The notes: generated by a model from the sequence alone, not told the origin. Numbered from the stretch's first letter, positions 1 through 12,559 are shown. The stretch: DNA of 64,000 nucleotides from Eucommia ulmoides (GCA_016647705.1 CM028338.1:23209577-23273576), one strand, 5' to 3'. A program made the numbers and translations.

Positions 1-713
1 TCTCCCATGCCTCAAACAACGGCTCAAAGTCTCTCTAGCGAAACTACGCAATCTCGCCTCGGAGTTGAAAAGTCTTCGAAGGTGGAAAGAACTTAGTAAT
101 GAACCTTTGTGCAAGATCCTCCCAAGTATTAATGCTCCCCAATTAGATTGACTGAAACTAACCCCTTGCTCTATCTCATAAAGAGAACGGAAATAACCTC
201 AACCGTATGACATCTTCGGCAACTCCATTTATCTTGACAGTGTCACAAATCTAGAGAAAGGTTTCCAAGTGGACGTTGGGGTCTTTATGAAGATTCCTGC
301 CATACTGGTTTTGCTGAACCATATTAATTAAGGCGGGCTTCAACTCAAAATTATTTGCCTGGATCGGCAGCCTTCGGATTCCTGAATAGTTATCCAGCAT
401 TAGTGGCTGATAATAGTCCCTAAGGACTTGTTGTGGCCTCTCCTGCTCGGAAGGCTGAAGTGCGTGCGGTTCCGGTGGTTGTGGAACATTTTTATGTCCC
501 CCGGCCATAGCGGTAGCTTTCTCATTTTTCTGTTCACCAATGCGTTGACTACGCCGCTTGCACTGCTTAAGTCAAATAAATAAATCAAATAAACAAATGA
601 ATTGAATGAAATTAAAAGCAAAAGAATTATCGTGATTAACATTCAATTACTTGATCACAATATCAACTCAATTGAAAAACACCTTGTCTTCCCCAGCAAC
701 GGCGCAAAAAACT
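1..713 (-). mobile_element. 5' internal part of an Athila/Tat-type Ty3 retrotransposon with gag fragment
   Basis: This is the start of the internal region of a minus-strand Ty3 element that runs off the left edge. The stretch 251-508 encodes a gag-like segment with the phrase NNFELKPALINMVQQNQ followed by a DPNVHLETFL phrase, which is characteristic of Athila/Tat gag N-termini. A tRNA-Asp-type primer site and an LTR lie immediately to the right. The direct observations are the gag wording, the primer site and the LTR; the lineage is from family knowledge. The element is a fossil, and its completeness cannot be judged because most of it lies outside the window. Confidence 0.8.
690..706 (-). 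other. Primer binding site, tRNA-Asp type
   Basis: Read on the minus strand the site is TTGCGCCGTTGCTGGGGA-like. It resembles the TGGCGCCGTTGCCGGGG site used by many plant Athila/Tat elements, and it lies a few bases inside the LTR terminus at 714. Confidence 0.8.
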
Positions 714-2469
714 TGGTAGCGCGCAAAATACGCCGCTACTTACACTTGCAAGTATACGAGGTCTAAGTTTTAGTATAGTTTGATTGTTAAGATAGGGTTA
801 TCGTATCCATAGGGATTGGTGTTGTTACTATCGAATATCACATTTGTCGTGACCTAATTTTATCTAGGTGAAAAACAAATGTATTTAATTAATTAAACTA
901 ATACTAATATAACCTAAATTAACTACACTAATATGCTAATATGTTTTAGGGTCAAGAATTTCCTAGGGATTAACGTGTTTACAAATACGTGTTCGATTTC
1001 GATTTACTTACGTTTACAGTGTTCGACCTATTTGACAACCTCGGTATGTAAACTCCACCGCCACCTCTCCCGAGTGTAAGACGGGGGAATACATGACTTC
1101 GAGTCAATGAAGAAGTCCCCCTCAACATCTTAACGACCCTAGGTCACGTGACTCTCGCCCAGTGTCATTGATTGCACACCATCCAATTCCCTCCCAAGTT
1201 ATTGGATCATCTCGTTGTATTTACCTTATTGACAATTTCCGTTCTGAAACTCCCTCGCCACCTCTCCTGAGTGTAAGACGAGGGATATAACGCAACTTCG
1301 AGTCAACAAAGAAGTCCCCCACAACATCTTAACGACCCTAGGTAGCGTGAGTCTTACCCCAACGTCATCTATTGTCCATGATTCAAACCCGATCGGGTTA
1401 TAGAATCGTGGCGTTTGTTTACCCTAATCCGAATCTGAGGTTTGTCAAAACCCCGTATTGTCCATTTACCATTCTAAGTATAATAAACAAACAATACGAT
1501 AAACACAATCAAACTACGAAGAACAAACATAAACGCAACACCGAAATCATCCAAACAAATATATTTATAAATATACCGTTAATCCCTACTACAATCCATA
1601 TTTAACTTGTGGCCATAGTTGAATAAACATATAAATCAAGCTAAACATGCTCACATGATCCTAAGATAAAGAAATAAGGAAAAATAATCAAAGAACTTAG
1701 CCTCGTCCGAAGATAAACCGCTAAGAATGCTCAACGATCGATTTGCCGTCTTCTCCACTTTGGGATGTGAGCTCCACCTCTAAAACTCCTAAACCTAGGC
1801 TTAAATATAGCCTAAGGTGCTTAAACAACCAAGAGGGCAAGAGAGTGACTGGCCAAGGAGGAGGAGATAGGGTATTTATAGCCAAAATATCTAAAAAATA
1901 TCTAAAAATATCTCAAGACTGTGCAGGGCAAATCCGCCTAGGTGGAGTTAGATCAGTTCGGTTTGATCGCCTAGGCGGTGAAGTAGGTAGTGGACTGGGA
2001 GAACATTCTGTTGGATTTTCGCCTAGGCGAAGAAAACTTCGCCTAGGCGAGCGGCTGTCAGTAGCCCATCTTTATCTTCTGCTGGATTTTCGCTTAGGCA
2101 AAGAAAACTTTGCCTAGGCGAGCGGCTATTAGTATCCCATCTTTGTCTTCTGCTGGATTTCTACCTAGGCGATGGAATCTTCGCCTAGGCGGTCGTTCGT
2201 CAGTAAATGTTTTTCTCTTCTCAGCTTCTTCAACACTTAGGCGGTGGGCCTGTTTCATCTTTTAGCCTCCGAGCTTGTTTATCCACCGTAACTTCGAACC
2301 ACTTTGGTTCCATCTCATCATTTTAGCTCCAGTTTTCTATCTTTTTGCCTCACACATCTGATTTATACAAAAAGATAAAAACTAATTAAAACATAATAAA
2401 AATAACTATAAACGTATTAGAAAACTAACAAATTCGGATTGGAAATAGATAGGTTTTTCACACCTATCA
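714..2469 (-). repeat. Athila-type LTR (5' LTR of the leftmost Ty3 element)
   Basis: On the minus strand the LTR begins TGATAGGTGTGAAAAACC and ends GCGCTACCA next to the primer site. The same termini recur at 9435, 14202, 44392 and 61667, so this is one family. Positions 1930-2250 are packed with the palindrome CGCCTAGGCG and close variants, arranged in partly tandem units of about 90 bp. The right flank is SIRE-type copia sequence, so this LTR was inserted into that older element. Confidence 0.85.
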
Positions 2470-2963
2470 ACAGTCTCAGTAGTAGATAAGGTAATTAAGT
2501 TATATTTCTTGCTAGACTAAGAAACCAAAGTATGTCCTAAAAAGTGACATGATCCGCTTGTGCTTTTATACTCAACATTGCATTCGGCAAAATCAGTGTT
2601 GGAGTAACTAGTTAACTTAAAGTCATTCCCCCTAGGATACCATAATCCCAGGTCACTTGTCTTTTTCAAATATCGAAAGATTCACTTGACCGCAGTTGAA
2701 TATGATTCTTTAGGACAAGACTGAAATCTAACACATAAGCATACACTAAACATTATGTCAAGTCTACTAGAAATAAGACACAACAAGCTACCAATCATAC
2801 ATTGATACATTTTCTCATTTACGTTTTTACCCGTATCGTCCTTTTCTATTTTTATAGTTGTTGCCATGGGAGTTTTGTACTCTTTAGCATCATCTAAGCC
2901 ATACTTTTTCAGTAATTCTTTTGTGTACTTAGCTCGATTAATGAAAATGCCTTCTTTGGTTTG

Positions 2964-3662
2964 TTAGATTTGCAAACAAATAAAGAATGTTAACTCTCCC
3001 ACCATACTCATTTCAAACTCAATTTGCATAATCTTGGCAAACTTTTGTAAAAAATTCTCATTAATAGATCTGAATATAATATCATCAACATATATCTGTA
3101 CTAATAGGATATCAGAATCATTCTGCTTGATAAATAAAGTAATATCACTAAGACCCCGTCGAAAATCATTTTCGATCAAATATTGGTTAGGTCTCTTATA
3201 CCAAGCTCGCGGAGCTTGTTTGAGTCCATACAAAGCTTTCTGAAGTTTAAACGCATGATCGGGTTGTTTATCGCTCTCAAATCCCGGTGGTTGTTTGACA
3301 TAAACTTCTTCTGATAGAAAGCCATTCAAGAATGCACTCTTTACATCCATTTGATATAATTTAAAATTACATGAACATGTAAAGGCGAGTAACATTCTAA
3401 TAGCTTCTAATCTAGCTACAAGAGCATACGTCTCGTCATAATCAATTCCCTCATCTTGATTATAGCCATGTGCTACTAATCTTGCTTTATTTCTAATTAC
3501 CATACCTGTTTCATCATTTTTATTATGATAAACCCATTTAGTATCAATTACATGATGGAAGTTAGGTCTAGGAACTAGAGACCACACCTTATTACGTTCA
3601 AATTGAACTAGTTCTTCTTGCATCGCGGAGATCCAAGATTCATCAGTTAATACCTCTTTCAT
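2964..3662 (-). pseudogene. Copia reverse transcriptase remnant (SIRE-type)
   Basis: This is a fossil RVT_2-type reverse transcriptase segment. Visible motifs, in order, are [54 protein letters not shown] and the active-site YVDDI. These phrases are standard for plant SIRE/Maximus copia polymerases, which copy the element RNA in virus-like particles. A short RNase H-adjacent piece follows around 2682-2867. It belongs to the decayed element spanning 2470-7984. Confidence 0.9.
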
Positions 3663-3812
3663 ATTCTTAGGCTTAATTTGAGATAGAAAAACAAGATTAA
3701 TTATATCCTTAAGAGAGGATCTTGTATTTATACCTTTCTCGTAATTACCAATAATTTATTTTACCGAATGTCCCGACATTGTCTTTATAGCACGTGGTAA
3801 AGTCGTCTCTTC

Positions 3813-4757
3813 TCATTTTGGTTCATCATTCTGTGATTCATTTATCGTATCTCTTCTTTGGTTTTGATTATTTTGTGTACCTGCATTATCATCATACAAA
3901 ATCTTTCTCAACACAAGTAGATCAGATTCCTCAAATACGACATGCATAGATTCTTCCACCACTAAAATACGTTTATTATATATTCTATAAGCTTTACCAT
4001 TAGAAGCGTACCCAAGGAAAATACCGTAATCAGATTTAGCATCAAATTTGGCCAAATTGTCCTTATCATTTAAGATAAAACATTTGTAATCAAAAACTTT
4101 AAAATAAGATATATTTGGAGTCTTACCATTTCAAATTTCATAAGGGGTTTTATTAAAATCTCTTTGGATTGAAACCCCATTTACAACATGGCAAGCAGTG
4201 CTTACGGCTTCGACCCAAACGTATTTAGGAAGACGATTCTCATTTAGCATTGTTTTGGCCATTTCCTTAAGCATTTTATTTTTTCTCTCTACAATACCAT
4301 TTTGTTGTGGTGTTTTTGATGCAGAAAAGTTGTGAGCGTACCCGTGCTCATCACAATAACTTATTATCTCATCATTCTCAAACTCTCTGCCTCTATCACT
4401 ATGAATGTTAATGATGCAACATTACTTCTTATTTTGAATACGTTTACAAAACTTTAAGAATATAGAAGTAACTTCACTCTTCCTAGCTAGGAAAAACAAC
4501 CATGTAAATCTAGAATAATCATCCATAATTACGAAAGCATAAAATTTACTTCCTAAACTAGTAATGGTATTCGGACCAAATAAATTAAGATGCAATAATT
4601 CAAGACATCTAGATGTGGATGTGTGCAACTTCTTCTTAAAAGATGATTTAGATTGTTTACCTAGTTTACATGCATCACATACTTTATCTTTCACATTCTT
4701 TAATGCAAGTAAGCCACGTACAAGACTCTTCTTAGACAGATTTGAAATTAACTCCAT
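3813..4757 (-). pseudogene. Copia integrase remnants (SIRE-type)
   Basis: The right part (4422-4757) carries the zinc-binding CDACKLGKQ phrase of the pre-integrase region and the integrase core opening (LLHLNLFGP, YAFVIMDDYSRFTW). The left part (3813-4055) has the FDAKSDYGIFLGYA phrase that lies between the integrase core and reverse transcriptase in copia polyproteins. Integrase would join element cDNA to host DNA. These are fossil pieces of the element 2470-7984. Confidence 0.85.
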
Positions 4758-4984
4758 ACTAGCATGCCCAAGTCGTCTATACCATAACTAACTATTCTCA
4801 GATAATGTATTTAAACGTGATAAATTTTGGGAAGATAAGTCATCAAATGAACATGTATAAATATTTTCAAATCATGATGCAACAAGTAATATGCTACTAT
4901 CATGCATATTCTTAATAATGCACCTACCATGATAAAAAAAAAAAAAAAAAAAAAAACAACAACGTTATAACCTTTATCATATAA

Positions 4985-5188
4985 TTAACTAATGTTAAGC
5001 AGGTTATGTTTAAAACTGTCTACTAAGATAACATCTTTAATAGTAGTAGACCTATTATCGATATTACCTGTACCGATAATTTTACCCTTTGCATTTTCTC
5101 CAAACGTCACATGATCTCCGTCTTTAGGTGTCAAAGACATGAATTTAGATTTATCACCCATCATGTGCCGAGAACAACCACTATTCAA
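4985..5188 (-). pseudogene. Copia protease remnant (SIRE-type)
   Basis: The segment begins with the NSGCSRHMMGD phrase, the protease active-site neighbourhood of SIRE-type copia elements (usually DSGCSRHMTGD), followed by the VTFGENAKGKIIGTG phrase. In a working element this aspartic protease processes the gag-pol polyprotein. It lies upstream of integrase in the expected order. Confidence 0.85.
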
Positions 5189-5861
5189 TAATCATTTATC
5201 CTAGCCTATCGATGCTTTGAGAGTAACCTGCAAGAAGCACCTCAAATAGTTCCTAAGTGGTACCCAATCTAAGTGGGTCCGATCTTGTTAGTCGGGATAA
5301 TTTTAGTTCATTTAGGAACCCAAACTTGTCTGCATTTAGATATTTTAGAAAAGTATTTACTAATAGTATGCCCCCACAATGTTACATTTAAAACATTTAA
5401 CAAGATTTTTGGTTTCAGAAAAGAATTTATAAAATCTCTTTTATTTTTAAGGTTTTTCTAAAACCTAATTCCATTTTTATCAAAGATACCTCGTGAGCTC
5501 CCCAAAAGCATTTTTAGATTATTTTTACCACTAGTGAATTTGAGAACTATTAAATAAAAATATGACATTTTGGATTTCAATTCATTATTTTTAGATTTGA
5601 ATTTTATCACTTGCTTATTAAGTTGGTTAATTATACTTTATAGGGCATTAATTTGAGAAGACTGGTTTTTATAATCATGTGTTAGTTCTTGAAAAATATC
5701 AAATAAATCATCGAAATCTAAAGGTTAAGAACTAGAACATTTCGTTACCTCATCTCTAGTGCCCATTAAAGCAAGCTTAGATGAATTATCACTGCCCGAT
5801 GTTTCCGATCTACTTAACCTAGAGTCATCCCAGGTGGATTTCATTTATTTCTTCTTCTTTT

Positions 5862-6377
5862 TTACTTTCTCTTTTTCTCTTTTTCCTTCTTTGGTTCGGG
5901 ATAGTTAGATTGGAAGTGTCCGTTCTTGTGACAGTTGAAGCATTCCACACTACTCATATTGAAATTTCTCTTTCCACGGAATGTTCGTCGAGTCATTTTT
6001 CTGAAATTTTTCATGAGAAGCGCTACATTCTTTTCTTGCTCCCTGTCAAGACTGATGTCATTACTGTCATCTTCTTCCTCATTTTTCTGAACTCTCAATG
6101 CCAATGACTTATTTTTTATGTTTTCTGTTTCGTCCTCGTATACTCGTGTAGTCGTCTCATAGGTCATTTAGTTTGCAATAAGCTAATCAATTGTGTAAAC
6201 TGTAAGATCTTTAGCTTCCTCTATTGTCGTCACTTTTGGCTCCCAAACTTTAGTCAATGATTTCAGAATCTTTCGTACTTTGTCCTCCATATAATAAGGA
6301 TTTCCTAGTTGACCAAAGTTGTTGCAGATATTATTGAATCTCGTGTACAGTTTTGGAATCGATTCTGCTTCACCCAT
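5862..6377 (-). pseudogene. Copia gag remnant with CCHC zinc knuckle
   Basis: The left part carries a nucleocapsid zinc knuckle (ECFNCHKNGHFQSNYPEP) flanked by lysine-rich sequence. The right part (6183-6377) matches the copia gag capsid phrase for polyproteins (RFNNICNNFGQLG, VRKILKSLTKVWEPKVT). It precedes protease in the order expected for a minus-strand copia element. Confidence 0.85.
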
Positions 6378-6435
6378 TCTAAATAGCTAGAATTGATGAA
6401 CTGAGGCATTAAACTTAGATTGTTTCACCTGATTT

Positions 6436-7984
6436 ATCCACTCAATACGAATATACTTTATTAATGTCCTGAATAATTAAAATGTAATAGATACAATGTG
6501 AGGTAATTCAAATCTGATTGATAAATAATGTTGGTAGTACAAATTTAGCACGTAATCTGATAAACAGACAAAAATCACTTAAAAAGAGTTTTAGGCTTTT
6601 AAGTTCAAAAACAATTTTTTTAACAATCCTAAACCAAGTAATCAAAATAAATATAACTTTAAAGAAAATAATAAATCTTGGAAGGATCTCAGTAGGAAAA
6701 CACCAAAGACAAAGATTAAATCGCAATTAGAACCCAAATTGGTGACGCCAAACAGCTAGCATTTTAGATCAAGAACTTGAATAGAATCTCATGTAAAAAT
6801 CTCAGCGTGAATCACACTTTTATAAAAGCTCAAACTAATTGTTCTTGATGTACTCAACTCAATTCCCGCAGATTTATATTAATAAACTAATAATTAGCCC
6901 TCCAACGGTTAGCTTCTAAAAAATATGCCACTTAATGACACTCTTACACCCAACATATGATTACCTTTCATTTCAGGTGTATTTTACATAAAAATAACTT
7001 TCAATTTTCTCTCTTGAGTCTATATTTTCAATCTAAAACCATAGAAATAGAAAGTATTAAACCATTTAAATTAGGAGAATCTCAAAATAAATGGACCATA
7101 TCAATAGGGATAATATAATAGGTTGTTAGTAGTTCAATTAAGTTCAAATCCCCCAAATACTTCTCTTGGAATCATAAAAAATGGATAGTTTTTTTTCCCA
7201 AAAGACCAAATCACCTGAAATCTTAACTGACTCAGCTGGTTGACCGAATCCTGCAGGTCAGTCAATCGACCTGTCCTGCTCCCAATAAAATCGTTGGCAC
7301 ACAACCATTTAATTGACCGATCACATCTAATTGGTTGACTGATTGGATCAGTGTGATCCATTTTTCCACCAATTGATCTATTGACTTAAATGGTTGGCCG
7401 ACCCTCTTCATTCGGTTAACCAATTGGATCAGTGTGCTCATTTCCTTCACCAATTTTTCAAATGGTTAATTGAAGAATTTCATTCGGTTGACCGACTGGA
7501 TCACTAACACTTCATTTTAACTCCAAAACACAATGTTTGATTCAGTTGGCCGATTGTTTTTCTCGGTTGACCGAATTGACCCAAAAACTTAACTTTTTAT
7601 ACTTTAATACATATTTTCCAATTAGATCAATAATCAAATTCATTTCATATAAAGAGCACATACAATATCTCATTTTAGGATCTAAAAATTATTATTTCTT
7701 GTCATAACACACATATAATTAACCCATTTTAAGTGTCGTGTATGATTCTAATTTGGGTTGCATTAAGAGTATATAAGTAAAGAGTTTTTTTCACCTATTT
7801 TTCTTCAAGATCTTCAAAACTCTTCACATCTTCATTGTGCCCATTTTTCACCCTTTATGTTTTCTTCATATTGTCTTCTTCTTAATCATATGCATGGAAC
7901 TATAAATCTGAAACACTCGATAAAACCATTAGTTCTACCAAAAACATCAATACTCAATTGTTCATCAAAACCTTGGATTCAACA
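6436..7984 (-). repeat. Part of a SIRE-type LTR
   Basis: This part aligns by eye with the middle and start of the SIRE-type LTRs at 41869, 58085 and, inverted, 24287. The start terminus is at 7984. Positions 7200-7570 contain a cluster of GGTTGACCGATT-like words typical of this LTR family. Confidence 0.75.
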
Positions 7985-9056
7985 AATATGATTTGTTGTA
8001 CATGGGTGCATTAATGGCATGAAGTGACACTTCGTTTCGGTTTAGGGGGTAAATACCGATTAGTTTCACTATTTCGGTTTGGTTGCTATTAATGTTTCCA
8101 AGGTGAATTGAACATGGTCTTGATGAGTCATTTTGCGTTTAATGTTTGATGATGAATCATGATGGTATGGTCTTGAAATTAGTTCGATTTGAATTGAATC
8201 AATTTAGTTTTCCTTGCAACCGATAGTTAGATTTCAAGGTTTCTAGTTAACCCTAAGATATTTTGGTAAAAATATCTAGGTTATTCGAATCCAACCTATC
8301 CATGTCATCCTAAGAAATAAATTCTTGATGGAATGATACTTAATTTACTACATTAAGTGTATGCAAGGTGGCAAACCGGATTGGTTTGGTTTCAATAACG
8401 TATGTTTACCTCCTAAGTCATTTAGTTCCTTCCTAGATATTTTGTAGACTATATCCTAGGGGTGTTTTGAAATTTTTAATGATCCTTTATGAGTCATTAT
8501 TTTATGGGTTGGGCCCTTGATTCATTAGGCCTTGATGATTAATCCAGATGACTTTAGTTTTGGTCGATTTCAAACTTAGTCTTAATCCTTTGTTACGTTG
8601 TGTAAATTGGATTGGTCATGGAAGTTTCATGCATTTATTTAGGTCTTTTGGATTTATTTTAATGATATTAGTAATTTAAACAATAATTTAAATAAGTATT
8701 TTTGGTGCCGAGTAGACAAAACCGGTGATAGTAAATGTTTCAGGGGTCAAAGTAGGTAACTGAGGTAATTTGGTGAAATTTTCTATAATTGAAGGGTAGT
8801 AACTAATTTTTATTCATATTATAGGTGATTTAATGAAAATCAACCTATAATAATGTCACCTTAGTCCCCCTTTAATTTTAGAAATTACGAGATTGACCCG
8901 AAACTTTTACTTTACCGAATTTAGTAAAATTCAACAGTTTTTTTTTTGTTATGTTTTTTTATGTTTTTATGGTTTTTCTATGTTATACAGTATGATTCAA
9001 AGTATAAATTCATTCCCTTCGACATTGATTGGGCGAAACAAAATGCGGTGTCTACA
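7985..9056 (-). repeat. LTR fragment of the TGTAGACAC family
   Basis: Read on the minus strand it begins TGTAGACACCGCATTTTG at 9056 and shares its text with the + strand LTR starting at 57104 (for example the TTGGGCGAAACAAAAT stretch and the AAACCGGATTGGTTTGG stretch). It stops at the SIRE-type terminus at 7984, so that element was inserted into this LTR. I could not assign the family to a lineage. Confidence 0.65.
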
Positions 9057-9226
9057 TAAGGGAAAGGAAGAAGTCTGGTCCCTTCTCTCTCAGCTTCAAA
9101 AGTGGGTTGTTATGGAACCACTCCAACTCCAAGGAGAAGAAGTTCTCCCTTGTTTCTCTTCTTATTGAAAAACGATAGGTATAGGGGCCTCTTCGTCGTC
9201 TCTCTATTTTTTCCGTAGGACCTTGG

Positions 9227-9257
<31 letters not shown>

Positions 9258-9434
9258 CTCTATATGAAATCCTTTCCCTCTCACTTTCATGGGATACGAA
9301 GAAGGCATCTGAAGGTGGTAGGTTTGAGTAACTTTCTGCATTCTTGATTTCATGTACATGTAAGACTTGTAAAGGTTTAATCATATGAATATGAGATCTT
9401 TTTCTTTATGTATATGCTTGTCTGTGTATGAGTA
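9057..9434. other. Unassigned spacer with long T run
   Basis: I see no gene here. It contains a run of about 27 T from 9230 and otherwise unique-looking, AT-rich sequence between two LTRs. The short open frames crossing it show no recognisable domain. Confidence 0.5.
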
Positions 9435-10887
9435 TGATAGGTGTAATTTACCTATCTATTTTTAAGTCAAATTTGGTAGTTTTCTAGTAAATTAGTAATA
9501 TTTAATTTCGTTTTCACTAGTTTTTATGTAATTCAGGTGTAGGGACGTAAACGAGTGACAAACGAGCGAAACGGTAGGAAAACGGGGAAGAAACGGTAAA
9601 GAAGTAAGGTTTCAAGAATAGCAGACCCACCATCGCAGTGGTCAGGCCACCGCCATAGTGCTAAGAATACTGGGAGATGCTGAAATACACAAGTTCCATC
9701 GCCTAGGCGGTCTATCCATTGTCGAAGCGGTGGAGATGCAGGATGTGTTAATAAGGCTTCACCGCTGCAGCGGTGATCTCCACTGTTGCGGCGATTAAAT
9801 ATTAGAGATTTATGAGGGGAAGCCAACATACCCATTGTCGTGGCGGTGAACTCTGCACAGAATTAAGATCGTTTTAGATATTTTTAGATATTTTTGGATC
9901 CTTGCACCTATAAAACTTGTTCTTCCACTTCCAAGGATGACTCTTGGACATCCCTAACATTAGGAGGTGACCTTTGGCCATTCTTGAAGATCTCAAAGAG
10001 GAGATTCATCATTCGGAGAAGAGGAAACACCAGCAGATCGATCTTTGGCGACAGTGGACCACTCCATTTTAAGATTTGATTTTTCTTTCTTTGTTTCTCT
10101 ATTTGTAACTTAATGTTTTATTGTGAATGATGATGAATCCCTCTTGGTTTAATGTTTCAATGGAAAAGATCATGGTAGATTAGATAAATATTAGCTAGGG
10201 ATTGTTGTAACTCATGTATATACTAGTTTTATGGAATATAAGTTTCTTTAACGGTTGTTTGTTAAAATTCAATTGTGTTCACCGCTCTATTACAACTTTA
10301 ATATGCTTGATAAGGTACTAGAGTTGAATTTGAGAATACGGGATTTGACACTCGGGAGAGGTAACCCCAGATTTGGACTAGGGTAAACACAACGCGACAA
10401 TCCAATAACCCGGGATGGAGTTGGAGAATGTACACTCCATGAGATTGAGTCAAGACTCACGTGACTATGTGTTCGAAAATATGTTTGAGGGAGACTTCGG
10501 CGTCAACGCGAAGTCATGTATTCATTCACTAAACACTCGAGAGAGAGAGTGAATGAGTTTTAGATACCAAGATTATCGGATATCATAAACACCGTTATTG
10601 TTAACTAAACGAAATCAAACATGTATTAAGTTAAAGAAATCAATCCCTAGGTAATCAACTTAGTTAGGATTAACCCACTAATTGTAGTTTAACTTAGTTT
10701 TAATTAGTTTAATTTTAAATAATTCTTTAACCGTTGGGATAATATAAGACTATGCAAATTGCGGTATTCAATTATTCACATTGTCCCTGTGGAATGACAT
10801 CCGATCTTAAAGATCCACTATATTAAAACTTGACATCGTATACTTGCGAGTAGTCAATATGCGAGCGTGTAAAAACCTCGTCGTACA
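9435..10887 (+). repeat. 5' LTR of the non-autonomous Athila-type element
   Basis: It begins TGATAGGTGTAATTTACC and ends TCGTACA just before the primer site. Positions 9640-9840 hold a cluster of palindromic words, including CACCGCTGCAGCGGTG and CGCCTAGGCGG. The last third carries CACTCGGGAGAGGTAACC and CTTGCGAGTAGTC, found in the other LTRs of the family. Confidence 0.85.
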
Positions 10888-10893
10888 AGTTTT

Positions 10894-10910
10894 TGGCACC
10901 ATTGCCAGGG
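10894..10910 (+). other. Primer binding site, tRNA-Asp type
   Basis: The sequence TGGCACCATTGCCAGGG is a close variant of the plant Athila/Tat primer site TGGCGCCGTTGCCGGGG. It lies six bases after the LTR end. Confidence 0.8.
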
Positions 10911-11020
10911 ATGGTGTTTTGAAATAGATTGATATTGTGACTAAGTAGTTGAATATTTATCCTTACAATTCTTTTGTTTTATTTTCTTTTAAATTATTTT
11001 GTTAAATTGTTTCGTTAGTT

Positions 11021-11416
11021 GTGATCAAGTGGTGCATGCAACGAAGAAGAAGCTTGGACTTCTTGACTCTTGATCCTGAGATTGAGCGTACGTTGAAAAA
11101 GATAAGGAGAAATAGAAGAAGCCAACTTCAGGCCATGAATCGAGATCCAATGGAGCATTCTATCCCAAATTCCTTATCTATGAGGGATTTTGGTGAAAAA
11201 TGCTCAACCACACAGGAAGGTGTTATAGACTACGTCCTATCTATAGAAGCTATATCAAAAGACGTACTAAAATCCGTACCTAAAGCTATACCTAAAGCCG
11301 ACACACCTTTTGCGAATGATCCGGACCATTTCGGATCAAGTAAATTTTCCTTCAGTTCAGTCGAACTGGAAGGTGAAGAGGAGAAGATCAAGTGCTCTAT
11401 CAAAAATGAAAAATAA
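11021..11416 (+). pseudogene. Gag N-terminus-like frame of the non-autonomous Ty3 element
   Basis: The predicted 131 residues include RSLDFLTLDPEIERTLKKIR, which resembles the opening of Athila/Tat gag, followed by acidic sequence without a recognised domain. It sits 110 bases after the primer site, the normal place for gag. No capsid core or zinc knuckle is seen. Whether it was ever translated is unknown. Confidence 0.5.
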
Positions 11417-11689
11417 GTTGTAGAAAGTATCTCCCTCGTTGACAATGATCATGCAATTTGCTAAGTCCAACTAGGGACATTAAATCAAGCACGTCACGTT
11501 TTTTTTATCTGAAACTTAGGGTATCAAGTTTTAACCAATTGTTTTGCTACTATTTACTTTTTGGAGGTCAGAATGGTCTCAGAGTATGTTTGGAGGTGAA
11601 ATAAGGAGTGTGGATACTCGGAGATGTGTTTCGCACTTAAAATCGTTGAACAAACGAAGTGGAAATGCATGGTGTGGAGTCTTTATGTG

Positions 11690-11905
11690 AGTCCTTCAAG
11701 ATATAATGAAAATCCAGCAGCAGGCTCACCACCGCAGCAGTAAAAATACAGGATGTCAAGTTTTCAGCATAAATGCTTCACCGCCACAGCGGTGAATCTT
11801 CAGGTTGAAAAGGGTTTAAAAATGGCACTTCACTGCCGAGGCGATTAAACGACTTAATATTTATGGTTTTAAAAAAAAGCGCTCTACCGTCGCGGCGTTG
11901 AGGCC
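11690..11905. repeat. Internal cluster of CACCGC...GCGGTG words
   Basis: This stretch lies outside the LTRs but repeats the LTR word theme: CACCGCAGCAG, CACCGCCACAGCGGTG, CACTGCCGAGGCGATT and CGTCGCGGCG. It also shares the phrase ACAGGATGTC with the LTR clusters. It may derive from an LTR segment copied into the internal region. Confidence 0.6.
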
Positions 11906-12258
11906 TCTGTTTAATTAAAACCATCCCGCTTTTACAAAAATGCCACAACCACCCCTAAAATCCCAAATTTCTCCATTTTCATCCTCCCAAATCGTTTTCA
12001 ACCCTCAAATTTATCCTTCCCTTTACAATATTTGTGATTTCTACCACAAATCATCCACCAAAAAATCAATTTTCAACCCTCATTTTTGTAATTTTTAATT
12101 TCTATGGGATTTTGGTTTGATTTTTGGTGATAAACTAAGTTTCTATGGATTGTTGCATTGTGTGAGACAAGATTACATGCTACATTGTAGAAATTTTGTT
12201 AAATTTGTTGTGATTGGTATGTGCCCTTTTGCGATTGCGTCGGTTTTGATTCGGGGAA

Positions 12259-12552
12259 TTGCTTTTCACTTTGGAGAGGGTATATCAAGGACTCCAGGAT
12301 ATCCAACTAGACAATCACATTCTGCACCAGGAACAATTCAACATTCGAAATGAGAATGCGGAGCTCCAGATGTTCCTGGATCAATATACACGCCAACAAG
12401 ATCAAATCCACCAACTCATGTGCGAGCGCTTCGGCATTGATATGAGTGCTTATCTGCCTATGTCTCATGTGCCGCCATACCTCTTGCCACCGCCACACTT
12501 TCCTTTCCGATGTGATAGTGGTGGAGATGACTTTTCTCCCAACGAACGGTAG
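12259..12552 (+). pseudogene. Coiled-coil-like frame in the non-autonomous Ty3 element
   Basis: About 97 residues, rich in Q, L, E and N in the first half (LDNHILHQEQFNIRNENAEL, suggestive of a coiled coil) and in proline and histidine in the second. I do not recognise a named domain. Such frames occur near the C-terminus of gag or of the extra 3' frame of Athila-type elements, but this assignment is inference. Confidence 0.35.
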
Positions 12553-12559
12553 GGGGTTA

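Larger units (their letters stand above)
2470..7984 (-). mobile_element. Decayed SIRE/Maximus-type Ty1/copia element
   Basis: Reading right to left the order is LTR part, gag with zinc knuckle, protease, integrase, reverse transcriptase and RNase H start, the normal Ty1/copia order. The wording of the reverse transcriptase and protease matches the SIRE/Maximus lineage. The right terminus GGATTCAACA (end at 7984) matches the TGTTGATCC start of the other LTRs of this family in the window. It is clearly broken, with numerous breaks. It is interrupted at the left by the Athila-type LTR and sits inside an LTR of the TGTAGACAC family at the right. Confidence 0.85.

Noticed and set aside
1930-2250. 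CRISPR-like array of regularly repeated short words
   Set aside because: Words are palindromic, spacing is irregular, and the cluster lies within a plant LTR; no cas genes are present.
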